Assembly: GCA_945897955.1 (NCBI GenBank)
Contig: CAMDGQ010000035.1
Coordinates: 1-43,693 of the forward strand
DNA length: 43,693 bases
Direction: 5' to 3'
From: Tepidiphilus sp. J10
GTDB lineage: Bacteria; Pseudomonadota; Gammaproteobacteria; Burkholderiales; Thiobacillaceae
A model generated the notes under the pieces. It was not told the origin of the DNA, ran no database searches, and saw only the letters and a program-made list of their open reading frames with translations. Position 1 is the first letter of the stretch. Each line of letters starts with the position of its first letter. This document shows positions 35,349-43,548 of this stretch, in pieces. The position numbers and the translations under genes are program-made.

Positions 35349-36464
35349 ATGTTCGGAAAATCACACCGGCTTGAAGTTGAAATATCCGCGTTACGTGCAG
35401 CGCTTGCGGACAAGGAACAACAACTCGCCGAAGCGCTGAATGCCAGCCATCAGGTTGAGGCCGAAGCATCTGAAGGCCTGCATCGCCTCGAATCACGAGA
35501 ACACTACGACAAAGGCTTGTTCCAGCGATTCCTGAGCTTCAGCCAGTCGATGTCCGATTGCCAGACATCAATGGGCGGCCTGGCCGAATCGATGAAAAAG
35601 GAAGCCGGGATACTCGATCAGACTGCCATCGCGGCCACCGCGAACTCCTCATCCGTGCGTCGGGTCAGTGAAAACGTACAGACCATGTCCGGGCGATCCC
35701 AGGATATTGCCAAGATAGTGGAAGACCTCAATTCGCGAGCTGCGCAGATTGGTGGAATCGTCGGACTGATCAAGGATATTGCCGACCAGACCAACCTGCT
35801 GGCATTGAATGCCGCAATCGAGGCCGCACGCGCCGGTGAGCAGGGACGCGGCTTTGCCGTAGTGGCAGACGAAGTCAGAAAACTTGCCGAACGTACCGCT
35901 GGTTCAACAGCCGAGATTTACGGCTTGGTGAAAGCGATTCAGAACGAAGCCTCACTCGCCCGCAGCGCGATCGAAATCAGCCCGGAACAGGCAGTCTCAT
36001 TCACTGAAGATGCCACCCGAGCCGATGCGGCAATGAACGAATTGCTTGCCATCGCGGAAAACAACCGCGCCACGATCCGATTCCGGGCACTTCGATCATT
36101 TGTCGAAGTGGCAAAGATCGACCATCTGATCTACAAGATGGAAATATACAAAGTCCTGATGGGCTTGTCCGAGAAGGAACCGGGTGACTTTTCAAGCCAC
36201 CACGAATGTCGGCTGGGCAAATGGTATTACCAGGGCGACGGCCACGACTGCTTCTCGAAGTTGAAGCCCTATCAGGCCATCGAACCCCCTCACATCGAAG
36301 TTCACGCGCACGGACGATCGGCAGTGCAGGCTTTCTACGACGGCGATCTGGACAAAGCTTTGGTTGCTGCCGACAAAATGGAAACGTCCAGCCGGAAGGT
36401 GATGCAGGAGCTGGAAAATCTGGCCAAGCTGGGCGAACAGGATAATTGCCTGCTGCCACACTGA
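35349..36464 (+). CDS. Soluble methyl-accepting chemotaxis protein with CZB zinc domain
   Basis: A 371-residue cytoplasmic chemoreceptor: there is no membrane segment. Residues 1-40 form a coiled coil, a short methyl-accepting signalling hairpin covers ~95-200 with the conserved tip [20 protein letters not shown] (146-165), and the C-terminal CZB domain has its zinc ligands H259, C287 (CRLGKW), H315 and H319. CZB domains sense zinc and, through the Cys, oxidants such as hypochlorous acid in studied examples. GAGG precedes the ATG. No che genes are nearby, so it must signal to a distant array. Confidence 0.93.
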   Translation: MFGKSHRLEVEISALRAALADKEQQLAEALNASHQVEAEASEGLHRLESREHYDKGLFQRFLSFSQSMSDCQTSMGGLAESMKKEAGILDQTAIAATANSSSVRRVSENVQTMSGRSQDIAKIVEDLNSRAAQIGGIVGLIKDIADQTNLLALNAAIEAARAGEQGRGFAVVADEVRKLAERTAGSTAEIYGLVKAIQNEASLARSAIEISPEQAVSFTEDATRADAAMNELLAIAENNRATIRFRALRSFVEVAKIDHLIYKMEIYKVLMGLSEKEPGDFSSHHECRLGKWYYQGDGHDCFSKLKPYQAIEPPHIEVHAHGRSAVQAFYDGDLDKALVAADKMETSSRKVMQELENLAKLGEQDNCLLPH

Positions 36465-36518
36465 GAGATCGAGCAACAATAACTTGAACATGCTGACCGC
36501 CTCGGAGCCTGCTGCGAG

Positions 36519-38435
36519 TCAACCAGCGTTTTTTGCTTCAAGCTCCTCCCAGCGCGAAAGCAGATTGAGCAATTCCTCTTCAATCTCCGAACTTCGACTG
36601 CTTAACTTCGCGGACTCGGTGTGATCGGCATATACCGCCGGATCAGCCAGTTGGCGAGCAACATCCACCTGCTCGCCTTCCAGCCTGGCAATGTGTGCCG
36701 GCAGCCCTTCCAGTTCCTTCTGTTCCTTGTACGAAAGGCCTGATTTACGCGGTTTTGCGGCGACAACCGGGGCTGCGGACCTGGACGCCGGCTTTGCAAC
36801 CACTTTATCAACCTGCGCTTCTGCAGCGACCCGTTCGCGCCAGCCCAGCCAGTCGGAATAGCCGCCCGGCAGTTCGAGCAACGTGCCGGGCTTGTCGACA
36901 CTCCCCGCGAAAACAATGGATTGAGTCGCCACATTGTCGAGAAAGGCGCGGTCGTGCGACACCAGAATGACCGTGCCCTTGTAATCCTGCAGCAGTTGCT
37001 CAAGAAGTTCCAGCGTGTCGATGTCGAGATCGTTGGTCGGCTCGTCGAGCACCAGGATGTTCGCCGGACGCGCGAAAAGACGCGCCAGCAACAGCCGGTT
37101 GCGCTCGCCGCCGGAAAGCGACGACACCTTGGCGCGAGCGCGGTCGGCGGGGAATAGGAACTCTTCGAGGTAACCAATGATGTGCTTGCGCTGGCCGCCG
37201 ATTTCGACGTAATCGGAACCCGGCGCGATCGTCTCGATCAGCGTCTTTTCATCGTCCAGTTGATTGCGGAACTGGTCAAAATAAGCCACTTCCTGGCGCG
37301 TGCCGCGCTTGATCCGCCCGGAGTCCGGCTCGATTTCACCCAGGATCAGCTTGATCAGTGTTGTCTTGCCGGCACCGTTCGGACCGATCAAGCCGAGCTT
37401 GTCGCCGCGCAGCATGCGCGTGCTGAAATCGCTGATCAGTAGCTTGTCGCCATAGCCGTGGCTGACATGGTCGAACTCGGCGATCAACTGGCCGGAACGC
37501 GCCCCGGCATCGAGCGCGAAGCCGACCTGGCCAAGCCGCTCGCGGCGCGCAGCGCGCTCCCGCCGCAGCGACTCCAGCCGCAGGACGCGGCCTTCGTTGC
37601 GCGTGCGTCGGGCTTCGATGCCCTTGCGTATCCAGACTTCCTCCTGCTTCCAGAACTTGTCGAACTTGCGGCTCTGCGCCGCTTCCACTTCCAGTTGTTC
37701 CGCCTTGCGGACCTGATAGACCGAAAAATTGCCCTGGTACTGGCGCAACTGGCCGCGATCCAGCTCGATGATGCGATTCGCGACGCGATCGAGAAAGGCG
37801 CGGTCATGGGTAATGAACAGAAGCGCGCCGACAAACTCCGCAAGCTGGTTTTCCAGCCATTCGATGGCGTTGAAATCAAGATGGTTGGTGGGTTCGTCGA
37901 GCAGCAGCAACTCGGGTTCGGACGCCAGCGCCCGCGCCAGCGCAACACGTTTCTTGTTGCCCCCGGAGAGGGTTTCTACACGCGCGTCTGCAGGCAGATC
38001 GAAGCGGGCGATGACTTCCTCGACCCGACTGTTCAGGCGCCAGACATCATGCACCTCCAGTTCGTGCGACAGGCGCGACAGTTCCGCCATCGCTTCCGCT
38101 TCGCCACTCGCCGCCGCATGCGCGGCGGCGTGATAGGCGCTAAGCAGACCATGCGCCGGCCCGGCGCCAGCGGCGACCGCCTCGAACACCGTGTGTCCGT
38201 CGGTGAATACGGGCTCCTGCGCAACAAACGCCATACGCAGATCAGGCATGCGCCAGACCACGCCGTCATCGGCGTGAATATCGCCTGCGACCACCTTGAG
38301 CAGACTGGACTTGCCGGCGCCATTGCGGCCGATCAGGCCAATGCGTTCGGATTTTTCGATGACCAGAGAAGCGCCATCGAGCAATGGCCAATGACCAAAG
38401 GCGAGAGAAACGTTATCGAGCGTGAGATAGGGCAT
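36519..38435 (-). CDS. uup: ABC-F family ATPase Uup
   Basis: A 638-residue soluble ABC-F protein with two ATPase cassettes: Walker A GRNGAGKS (36-43) and GPNGAGKT (351-358), signatures LSGGNKKR and LSGGERNR, and a charged inter-domain linker. A C-terminal coiled coil (~540-636) is the DNA- or ribosome-binding tail typical of Uup. In E. coli, Uup affects transposon excision and ribosome function. I chose ATG 38435 (MPYLTLDNVSLAFG); the longer frame runs through the upstream terminator. It converges with the chemoreceptor gene. Confidence 0.94.
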   Translation of the reverse strand: MPYLTLDNVSLAFGHWPLLDGASLVIEKSERIGLIGRNGAGKSSLLKVVAGDIHADDGVVWRMPDLRMAFVAQEPVFTDGHTVFEAVAAGAGPAHGLLSAYHAAAHAAASGEAEAMAELSRLSHELEVHDVWRLNSRVEEVIARFDLPADARVETLSGGNKKRVALARALASEPELLLLDEPTNHLDFNAIEWLENQLAEFVGALLFITHDRAFLDRVANRIIELDRGQLRQYQGNFSVYQVRKAEQLEVEAAQSRKFDKFWKQEEVWIRKGIEARRTRNEGRVLRLESLRRERAARRERLGQVGFALDAGARSGQLIAEFDHVSHGYGDKLLISDFSTRMLRGDKLGLIGPNGAGKTTLIKLILGEIEPDSGRIKRGTRQEVAYFDQFRNQLDDEKTLIETIAPGSDYVEIGGQRKHIIGYLEEFLFPADRARAKVSSLSGGERNRLLLARLFARPANILVLDEPTNDLDIDTLELLEQLLQDYKGTVILVSHDRAFLDNVATQSIVFAGSVDKPGTLLELPGGYSDWLGWRERVAAEAQVDKVVAKPASRSAAPVVAAKPRKSGLSYKEQKELEGLPAHIARLEGEQVDVARQLADPAVYADHTESAKLSSRSSEIEEELLNLLSRWEELEAKNAG

Positions 38436-38472
38436 GCGGGCTGGCTGAATACTGGCAAATGCCGGAGGGCAA

Positions 38473-38498
38473 GAAAAACGGGCGGCCAGGGCCGCCCG
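38473..38498 (-). terminator. Rho-independent terminator after the DksA/TraR gene
   Basis: An 8-bp GC stem CGGGCGGC/GCCGCCCG (38479-38486 with 38491-38498, 4-nt loop) is followed on the minus strand by TTTTTCTT. It separates the DksA-like gene from uup, which must therefore have its own promoter. Confidence 0.8.
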
Positions 38499-38515
38499 CG
38501 AGAAAAGTCGACAGC

Positions 38516-38914
38516 TTAGATCGAACCGTGATGCTGACCAGCGTGTGTCCGCTCGAACAGACTCTGGCAGGAAATACACCGCGTAGCTACCGGGTTGGCG
38601 GCCAGACGGGCAACTGGAATCCTGGCGCCGCAATCCTCGCACAGACCGAAATCTTTTTCGTCCAGGCGCTTGCGCGCAATCTCCAGCGCTTGCAGGGTGC
38701 GCACCTCATGATCCAGGCGCGCCGCCGAAAGATCGCCCAGCGTCACCGCCAGGGCCTCGTCGGCACTATCGCCCGAAGCGCGGCCGAGCACTTCGGCAAA
38801 CTGGGTCTGGCCGCTTTCTTCAAGCGCAGACTGCATCGCCTTGATCAACTTGCCGCGTTGCGCTTCCAATGCGGTACGGATGTCGGCACGGTCTTGTTGG
38901 GTGAGATGACTCAT
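38516..38914 (-). CDS. DksA/TraR-family RNA polymerase-binding regulator
   Basis: A 132-residue protein with an N-terminal coiled coil and a C4 zinc finger: C92-x2-C95 and C113-x2-C116. The coiled-coil tip carries the DxxDxA motif (D49-S-A-D52-E-A54) that true DksA uses to act through the polymerase secondary channel. It is a little shorter than E. coli DksA (151), so it may be DksA or a paralogue. It is monocistronic with its own terminator. Confidence 0.88.
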   Translation of the reverse strand: MSHLTQQDRADIRTALEAQRGKLIKAMQSALEESGQTQFAEVLGRASGDSADEALAVTLGDLSAARLDHEVRTLQALEIARKRLDEKDFGLCEDCGARIPVARLAANPVATRCISCQSLFERTHAGQHHGSI

Positions 38915-39260
38915 GACAGCACTTTCTTTATAAGTTGTGGGGAATGTTTTGATTATTGGCCCCGGAGGATGGGGCTACAAGCTCAATCTTCGCGTCAAGC
39001 AAATCAAGGTTGTCGAGGAACTCGCATGCATGTTGATCCGCACATCATCTCGTCAGCCGGCTCGCGATATCCGGCAGCGATAAATCAGGTGTGACCGCGC
39101 CGATTTCCGTAAAAAATCAGCGTCACACGAGCAGCTTCAGCCCAGGCGCCAGAAAAATCGACGGGATTTTCAGCAAGCCCTCCATCTGGCGTAGGTTAAA
39201 ATTCAACCCGCAATTTTCGTTGCGATTGCAACATCATGATTGCGCCGTGAATTCAGTCAT
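38915..39260. other. 346-bp intergenic region with a long imperfect hairpin
   Basis: No gene is evident between the DksA-like gene and tRNA-Arg. It must hold the promoters of both. At 39089-39128 an imperfect hairpin is visible: outer arms GTGTGAC/GTCACAC, inner arms GATTT/AAATC around CCGTAAA. I see no convincing -35/-10 pair. Confidence 0.5.
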
Positions 39261-39336
39261 GCCCCCGTAGCTCAGTGGATAGAGCATCCCCCTCCTAAGG
39301 GGAGGGTCACACGTTCGATTCGTGTCGGGGGCACCA
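39261..39336 (+). tRNA. tRNA-Arg (anticodon CCT)
   Basis: The acceptor stem GCCCCCG/CGGGGGC closes perfectly, with discriminator A and encoded CCA. The anticodon loop is CTCCTAA (anticodon CCT) on a TCCCC/GGGGA stem, and the T arm has GTTCGATTC. tRNA 3' ends are common integration sites; the accessory, decayed region starts directly after it. Confidence 0.97.
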
Positions 39337-39351
39337 GTTGTGCATGAATGT

Positions 39352-39382
39352 GGGCACCGTTAGCACGGTGTCCATTTTCATT
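39352..39382 (+). terminator. Possible terminator after tRNA-Arg
   Basis: CACCG (39355-39359) pairs with CGGTG (39366-39370), extended by flanking G/C pairs with one bulge, followed by ATTTTCATTT. The stem is short, so the call is tentative. Confidence 0.4.
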
Positions 39383-40248
39383 TCGGCAACCGCTTTTTCC
39401 AGTTGCCCCACGCCGCGCTGATCCGGAAAACCGATGTCACGCCCGACTACTTCATCTCGGTTGTGGAAGACATCCAGCAGCGGAAAAGCGCCGAAGCGGA
39501 TATCTACCGCATCAACGCCCACCTGGAACAACGCGTGATCGAACGCACCGCCGAACTCACCGCCGCCAACCAGGAACTGGACAGTTTCGCCTACGCCGTT
39601 TCGCATGACCTGCGCGCGCCGCTTCGCGCCATGGTCGGCTTCAGCCAGGCGCTTGAGGAGGATATCGGCAGCCAGTTGCAGGACGAGGCCAAACTGTTCC
39701 TGAATCAGATCGAAATTGCCGGCCACAAGATGAACGAGCTGGTTGATGGCCTGCTGGCGTTGTCGCGCAGCACGCGCGGAGAAATCGAACATGTCATGGT
39801 CGACCTTTCCACCATGGCTAAACGCCAGTTGGCTGAACTGGCGCAAGACGAATCTGAACGCAAGGTTACGATCAAGGTGGAGACGGATCCCCAGCCCCAC
39901 GGCGACACGGGCATGATCGAAGTCGTGATGCGCAATCTGTTGAGCAACGCCTGGAAATACAGCGGCCAGACTGCGGCGGCCAGCATCCGCGTATATGCCG
40001 AGGAATGGCAAGGCCAGCAATATTTGCTGTGTCGCCGACCACGGCGCCGGTTTCGACATGGCCCACGCCAACCGCCTGTTCCAGCCCTTCCAGCGTCTGC
40101 ACCAGCAGGAAGAATACCCGGCATCGGCCTTGCCACTGTGAAGTGCAACATGCACCGTCATGGTGGCATCATCGAGGCGCGCGGTAAGCCGGGCAAGGGT
40201 ACGACGTTCTGTTTCAGCCTGGCGGCCGCGCTAACGGGGGTGACATGA
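39364..40248 (+). pseudogene. Sensor histidine kinase, 5'-truncated and frameshifted
   Basis: The reading frame opens after a stop at 39361 and holds a PAS-C-terminal-like piece (TPDYFISVVEDIQQRK), a coiled coil, a HisKA domain with the phospho-accepting histidine in FAYAVSHDLRAP, and a HATPase domain with N box MRNLLSNAWKYSG and G2 box GIGLATVK. No ATG start or sensor domain remains. An extra T at about 40030 shifts the frame; the expected ADHGAGFD and following G1 region is read in the +1 frame until a missing G at about 40120 restores it. The two indels compensate, replacing about 30 residues. The family resembles phytochrome-type light or redox kinases that pair with small response regulators. 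Confidence 0.82.
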
Positions 40249-40268
40249 AGTCACTGCCATCAAGCCAA

Positions 40269-40763
40269 CTATTCGAGTTCACCCACCCTCGCCAGAACAG
40301 TCTGGATAACTTCCCGCGAAAGGCGGAAATCGCCACGCAGCAGTTCCTCAAAGACGTCCCGGGCCGAGGGGATCAGGCCGTGAATTTTTGCTTGCCCGAT
40401 GACGGCTGCGGTTCCGGCCACCTGAATACCATATTCCCCAGCGACAGCGCGACCGGCCCGCTCATCCATCAGAATCAAGGTAGGGCCGTCGTGGCGCAGC
40501 GCATGTCGGATGCAGGCCGCCTCGCCCTCGTCCAGTTGAGGGATTTCAGGTATTTCATCGCCATCGGGGCGAACAACAAGCCATCCGGCATCAATCGCCG
40601 CCTGCAAGGCTTCCATCCCCTGCCACACGCCTCGGTCAAGAATCTCCTCCCGCACTGTCTCGGGAATCACGATCTCGCCGAACAGCGCCCGCAACCAGGA
40701 CACTCCCGACACGCGCGCCAGGACGATCAGCGGGCTGGCATCGCTCAGGACGAGGCGAGCCAT
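40269..40763 (-). CDS. DUF3368 PIN-like toxin
   Basis: A 164-residue DUF3368 protein, a PIN-domain relative usually found as the toxin of a pair with UPF0175 antitoxins. The N-terminal LSDASPLIVLARV carries the first acidic residue (D8) of the PIN site; EGEAACIRHA and LILMDERAGR give further acidic positions. PIN toxins cut RNA. It overlaps the antitoxin gene by 19 bases and looks intact. It lies antisense between the broken kinase and the response regulator remnant. Confidence 0.88.
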   Translation of the reverse strand: MARLVLSDASPLIVLARVSGVSWLRALFGEIVIPETVREEILDRGVWQGMEALQAAIDAGWLVVRPDGDEIPEIPQLDEGEAACIRHALRHDGPTLILMDERAGRAVAGEYGIQVAGTAAVIGQAKIHGLIPSARDVFEELLRGDFRLSREVIQTVLARVGELE

Positions 40764-41089
40764 GCGTCGAGCGTATCCATATCGCGCTGGACTTCCTCAT
40801 CGCTGCCGCTGATCACGGGAATATTCAGGCGAGAAAGGTGCTGCATGAATGCAGCCAAACTCATTTCCGCCAGGCGGGCGGCGCGGCCGAGCGACAGGTT
40901 GCCGTCGCGGAACAGTGCGGTAGCCAGCGCGGCGCGCACACCGGGCAAAGACCAGGACTGGTTTTTTTCCAGGTGCACCAGCAGCGCGTCCGGCTCATCC
41001 CGGTTCATCACCACGACAACCCCCTTGCGCGCCTTGCGCAGGGCCTCGGACGGGTTGTTTTTCAGGCCGCTTACGTTTGTCACTTCCAT
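40745..41089 (-). CDS. UPF0175-family antitoxin
   Basis: A 114-residue antitoxin. The C-terminal half (LATALFRDGNLSLGRAARLA, then FMQHLSRLNIPVI) is the UPF0175 helix-turn-helix-like domain; the N-terminal ~45 residues (TNVSGLKNNPSEALRKARKG) resemble Phd/YefM antitoxins that bind DNA. GGAG six bases before ATG 41089 decides the start over ATG 41095. Upstream of the toxin, it would neutralise it and probably autoregulate. Confidence 0.87.
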   Translation of the reverse strand: MEVTNVSGLKNNPSEALRKARKGVVVVMNRDEPDALLVHLEKNQSWSLPGVRAALATALFRDGNLSLGRAARLAEMSLAAFMQHLSRLNIPVISGSDEEVQRDMDTLDAWLASS

Positions 41090-41177
41090 GTCCATCTCCA
41101 GATGGGAATCCGAGATAGGAACATACCATAGGATGAATGACTGCCATCGGCGTCCCGAGCGATACAGGAGTAACCCC

Positions 41178-41333
41178 ATGACCGAAAAAACCATCCTCCT
41201 CGTCGAACACAACCTGCAAGACGAAATGCGCTCCCTGCACCGCACCAGCGTGGCCAATACAGTTGATGTGGCGCGCGACAGCCAGCCGAACCTGTCCGGG
41301 CTGGCCGTAAATCAAACGCTGCAGGAAGGTTGA
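41178..41333 (+). pseudogene. Response regulator receiver remnant
   Basis: A 51-codon frame starting MTEKTILLVEHNLQDEM, behind AGGAG. It matches the N-terminus of small CheY/Rcp1-type regulators (MTEKTILLVEDNPQDEM is the expected form), but the key aspartate of LVEDN is now His and the rest, including the phospho-acceptor region, is lost. It was probably the partner of the kinase upstream, now separated from it by the toxin-antitoxin pair. Confidence 0.7.
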
Positions 41334-41340
41334 AACTGCC

Positions 41341-41764
41341 TTGGACCGCGTACTGAACATCCTGGTCATTGAAGACAACCCGGCCGACTTCATGCTGCTG
41401 CAGCGGCAGTTGCAGCAGGGACTGGCAGTCCGCTGCTCGCGCATCGCCAGCGATAGCGAGCTTGACGCGGCGCTGGATCAGCCGCATCGCCTCAATTCAT
41501 TTTGTCCATGACGACCAGGAAAACATCGAACTGGTGGCCTGGTCGCGCGCCACACTGGAACACTATTGTCAGGTGGTTTACGACACGCACTACCCGATCA
41601 GCAAGGCCGGCGTCGGCAACAAGCCGGAGAACTACTCCGACCTGGATGTGGAAACGGTGCAACTGAGCGCCAACACCATCTGGCGCATCGTCAGCCAGCA
41701 CCCTTCCGAAATCGAGGTGGAACTGTCCGTCTCGGCGGTCGAGGGCGCTGTCCATTCGTACTGA
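41341..41764 (+). pseudogene. Receiver-GAF signalling protein remnant
   Basis: From TTG 41341 a second receiver N-terminus is readable (LNILVIEDNPADFMLLQRQL) to a stop at 41511. In another frame from 41495, a GAF-type sensor piece follows (IHFVHDDQENIELVAWSRA, then HYPISKAG) and jumps straight to its C-terminal end (GNKPENYSDLDVETVQL), with the middle of the domain missing. The original was probably a receiver-GAF or hybrid kinase protein; at least two deletions have scrambled it. Confidence 0.7.
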
Positions 41765-41917
41765 ACTGGAGGTGGCGGGATACTACTCCCAGACGCGTAG
41801 CCAGGACGCTACTGGAAGAATCATCAGGCAGGGCATCATCCCGGGACATTCAGGGCTCACAAGACGGCCAGACCCGCCCAAGTCCTTCATAAAAGTTCTG
41901 CATGGAATCCAGTACCC

Positions 41918-41928
41918 AACACAGTGTT
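41918..41928. promoter_or_regulatory. Operator-like palindrome before the HTH/AbiEii locus
   Basis: AACAC-A-GTGTT is a perfect palindrome 32 bases before the HTH gene. A TACACT box at 41949-41954 lies only 6 bases before that ATG, so the transcript may be leaderless. An HTH antitoxin could bind the palindrome. The rest of 41765-41960 shows nothing recognisable. Confidence 0.35.
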
Positions 41929-41960
41929 AAATCACTCCCCAATGGGGATACACTTATCGC

Positions 41961-42407
41961 ATGAAACAACAAGACATCCTTCGCGAAGCCATGCGTCAGT
42001 CCGGGCAAACACGCGCCGACCTGGCTGCGGTTCTGGGCGTTTCCAAGCGCGCGCTGGATAAATGGTTGTTGCCGGAGACCTCCGGCGACTTTCGCCAGAT
42101 GCCGGCGCCGGTTACGCGACTCCTCGCCAATGAATACGGCGTTCGCAGAAGCGCCGATCTCTCCTTGCCCTACGACTGGCCCGATCCGGCCATGGCCGAC
42201 ACGGCGCTGATCCTGGCCGTGCTGCGCCGCGCGCGGTTCGCCGATCTGGTGCGTGTATGCGCGGACTTTGGTCTGCCCGTCGTCCGGGTTCAACTGCCCC
42301 GAGCGCTGGAGGCTACGCCTGCACTGGAACGCGATTTGCTGGCGCGCATTCTGACCCGCATGCTGCGGAGTATCGAAATTGCTCTCGCCGAGCGCGCTGC
42401 GGCTTGA
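41961..42407 (+). CDS. HTH protein, probable antitoxin partner of the AbiEii-type toxin
   Basis: A 148-residue protein with an N-terminal helix-turn-helix (residues ~5-45, SGQTRADLAAVLGVSKRALDKWL) and a helical C-terminal region (~78-148) of unknown fold. It overlaps the nucleotidyltransferase gene by 29 bases, the arrangement of type IV AbiE-like toxin-antitoxin pairs, though it is not a classic AbiEi winged-helix protein. No Shine-Dalgarno is evident before the ATG. It appears intact while its toxin is broken. Confidence 0.7.
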   Translation: MKQQDILREAMRQSGQTRADLAAVLGVSKRALDKWLLPETSGDFRQMPAPVTRLLANEYGVRRSADLSLPYDWPDPAMADTALILAVLRRARFADLVRVCADFGLPVVRVQLPRALEATPALERDLLARILTRMLRSIEIALAERAAA

Positions 42408-43125
42408 CCTGCTGCCACCCGCCACGGCGGCGGTGCTGGCGAAACTGGCGCAAGAACAGGTGCTTTCCGGCTTCTGCCTCGTTGACGGTACGGCACTGGC
42501 CCTGCAAGCCGGACATCGCCGCAGCCTGGATCTGGACCTGGTCCGTTTCAGCCCCACCCTGGACAAACAGGCGCTGTTTCGCGCCATGCGCGCGCAGGGC
42601 GCCGAGTTGATCACACCGCAATCGGCGATCTCTGCCGCCCGCATCAATGGCCTCGACCTGCTGGCGCGGGTGCAGGATTACGAGCTCGAAGGCGTCAAGG
42701 TGCAATGCTTCGCCTAACCGGAAGGCCTGCGCCATGCGCCCGGCAGTCAGTCGGTCGAAGGCTGGTCGTTCGATCTGATGAATCTGGACAGCCTGTTCGC
42801 CATGAAAAGCGCGTTGCTGCTGAAGCGTGCCCGCAGCCGCGATTATTTCGACCTGATGTGGTTCTGCCGGCACGGCAGGACGCTGGACGATATCCTCGCC
42901 GCCGCACTGATCGCGGATGACGCTCCGGACACACCTGTCGTTGTGGAACACAAACTGCTCGGCCTGCTGCCCCTGGATGCGGATAACGAGGGGTTGGATC
43001 CGGCTGGCTTGACGATCACGCTGGCGGATATCCATGCCTTCTTCGAGTCGCTTGTGCAGGCCCGTGAAATCGCGGAAGCGCGCAAGCTCCTCGATCAGCA
43101 CCCGCCGTCCAAGCGGGGGGCTTGA
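42379..43125 (+). pseudogene. AbiEii-type nucleotidyltransferase toxin, interrupted by one in-frame stop
   Basis: From TTG 42379 the frame reads an AbiEii/AbiGii nucleotidyltransferase N-terminus: DGTALALQAGHRRSLDLDL (residues ~36-54) contains the G-[TS] and D-x-D catalytic pattern. At 42715-42717 a TAA follows VQCFA; the same frame then continues without shift through PEGLRHAPG, the conserved KSALLLKRARSRDYFDLMWF and on to 43125. One base change from TAC or TAT (Tyr) explains the break. The downstream part could not restart the catalytic half, so the toxin is probably inactive. Confidence 0.8.
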
Positions 43126-43273
43126 TCCATTACAACTCCATATGCCTCTGACCGAACACGAGGCAGTGAGCAATAGTGCCTGGATCGTCCATGTCGCACG
43201 CCTGTCCCTGAAAACAGCGACAGCATCAGCAGCCTTAACAGCGCCCTTCGCAAGCTCCGGTCGTGATCCACAG

Positions 43274-43307
43274 GTCTGCCGGAACGGAAAGCCGGCAGGC
43301 GATTTTT
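43274..43307 (+). terminator. Rho-independent terminator downstream of the AbiEii locus
   Basis: A 7-bp stem CTGCCGG/CCGGCAG (43276-43282 with 43292-43298), extended by one G-T and one G-C pair, is followed by GATTTTTGC. It lies in the 43126-43414 gap, which otherwise shows no gene. Confidence 0.6.
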
Positions 43308-43414
43308 GCTTTGGTCAGGCGACTACCTGAGGATCAAACCGGCATGGATTGGTTGATTGCCAAGGTGCCAGGGTAAGGAAGCAGCCGAAGCAAATAGAGC
43401 AGCAGGTGTTGCTC

Positions 43415-43546
43415 TCAAGCACTCTTCACGATCAGGGGAACGGTATCCCCGGCATGCTTCTTCACCTGCTTGGCGGCCTTCTTTTCCTTGGCGGTCAGCA
43501 CGGCGTGTTTTTTCAATTCCTTGTTCGATTGCTGGGACTTGGTCAT
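43415..43546 (-). CDS. Small basic protein, 43 residues
   Basis: ATG 43546, seven bases after AGGAGT, opens a 43-codon frame beginning MTKSQQSNKELKKHAV and rich in lysine throughout (AKEKKAAKQVKKHAGD). The start resembles short proteobacterial proteins of unknown function with an SNKExKKPK-like core, which supports it being real. It is highly charged, probably disordered, and may bind nucleic acid. It follows the partial gene on its right by two bases. Confidence 0.6.
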   Translation of the reverse strand: MTKSQQSNKELKKHAVLTAKEKKAAKQVKKHAGDTVPLIVKSA

Positions 43547-43548
43547 GG

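Noticed and set aside
38436..38642. N-terminal extension of Uup by 69 residues
   Set aside because: The extension crosses the DksA-gene terminator and part of its coding region and has no family similarity; ATG 38435 is the standard Uup start.
39337..41764. Insertion sequence as the cause of the broken signalling genes
   Set aside because: No transposase motif and no long terminal inverted repeats are visible; the breaks look like small indels and deletions.
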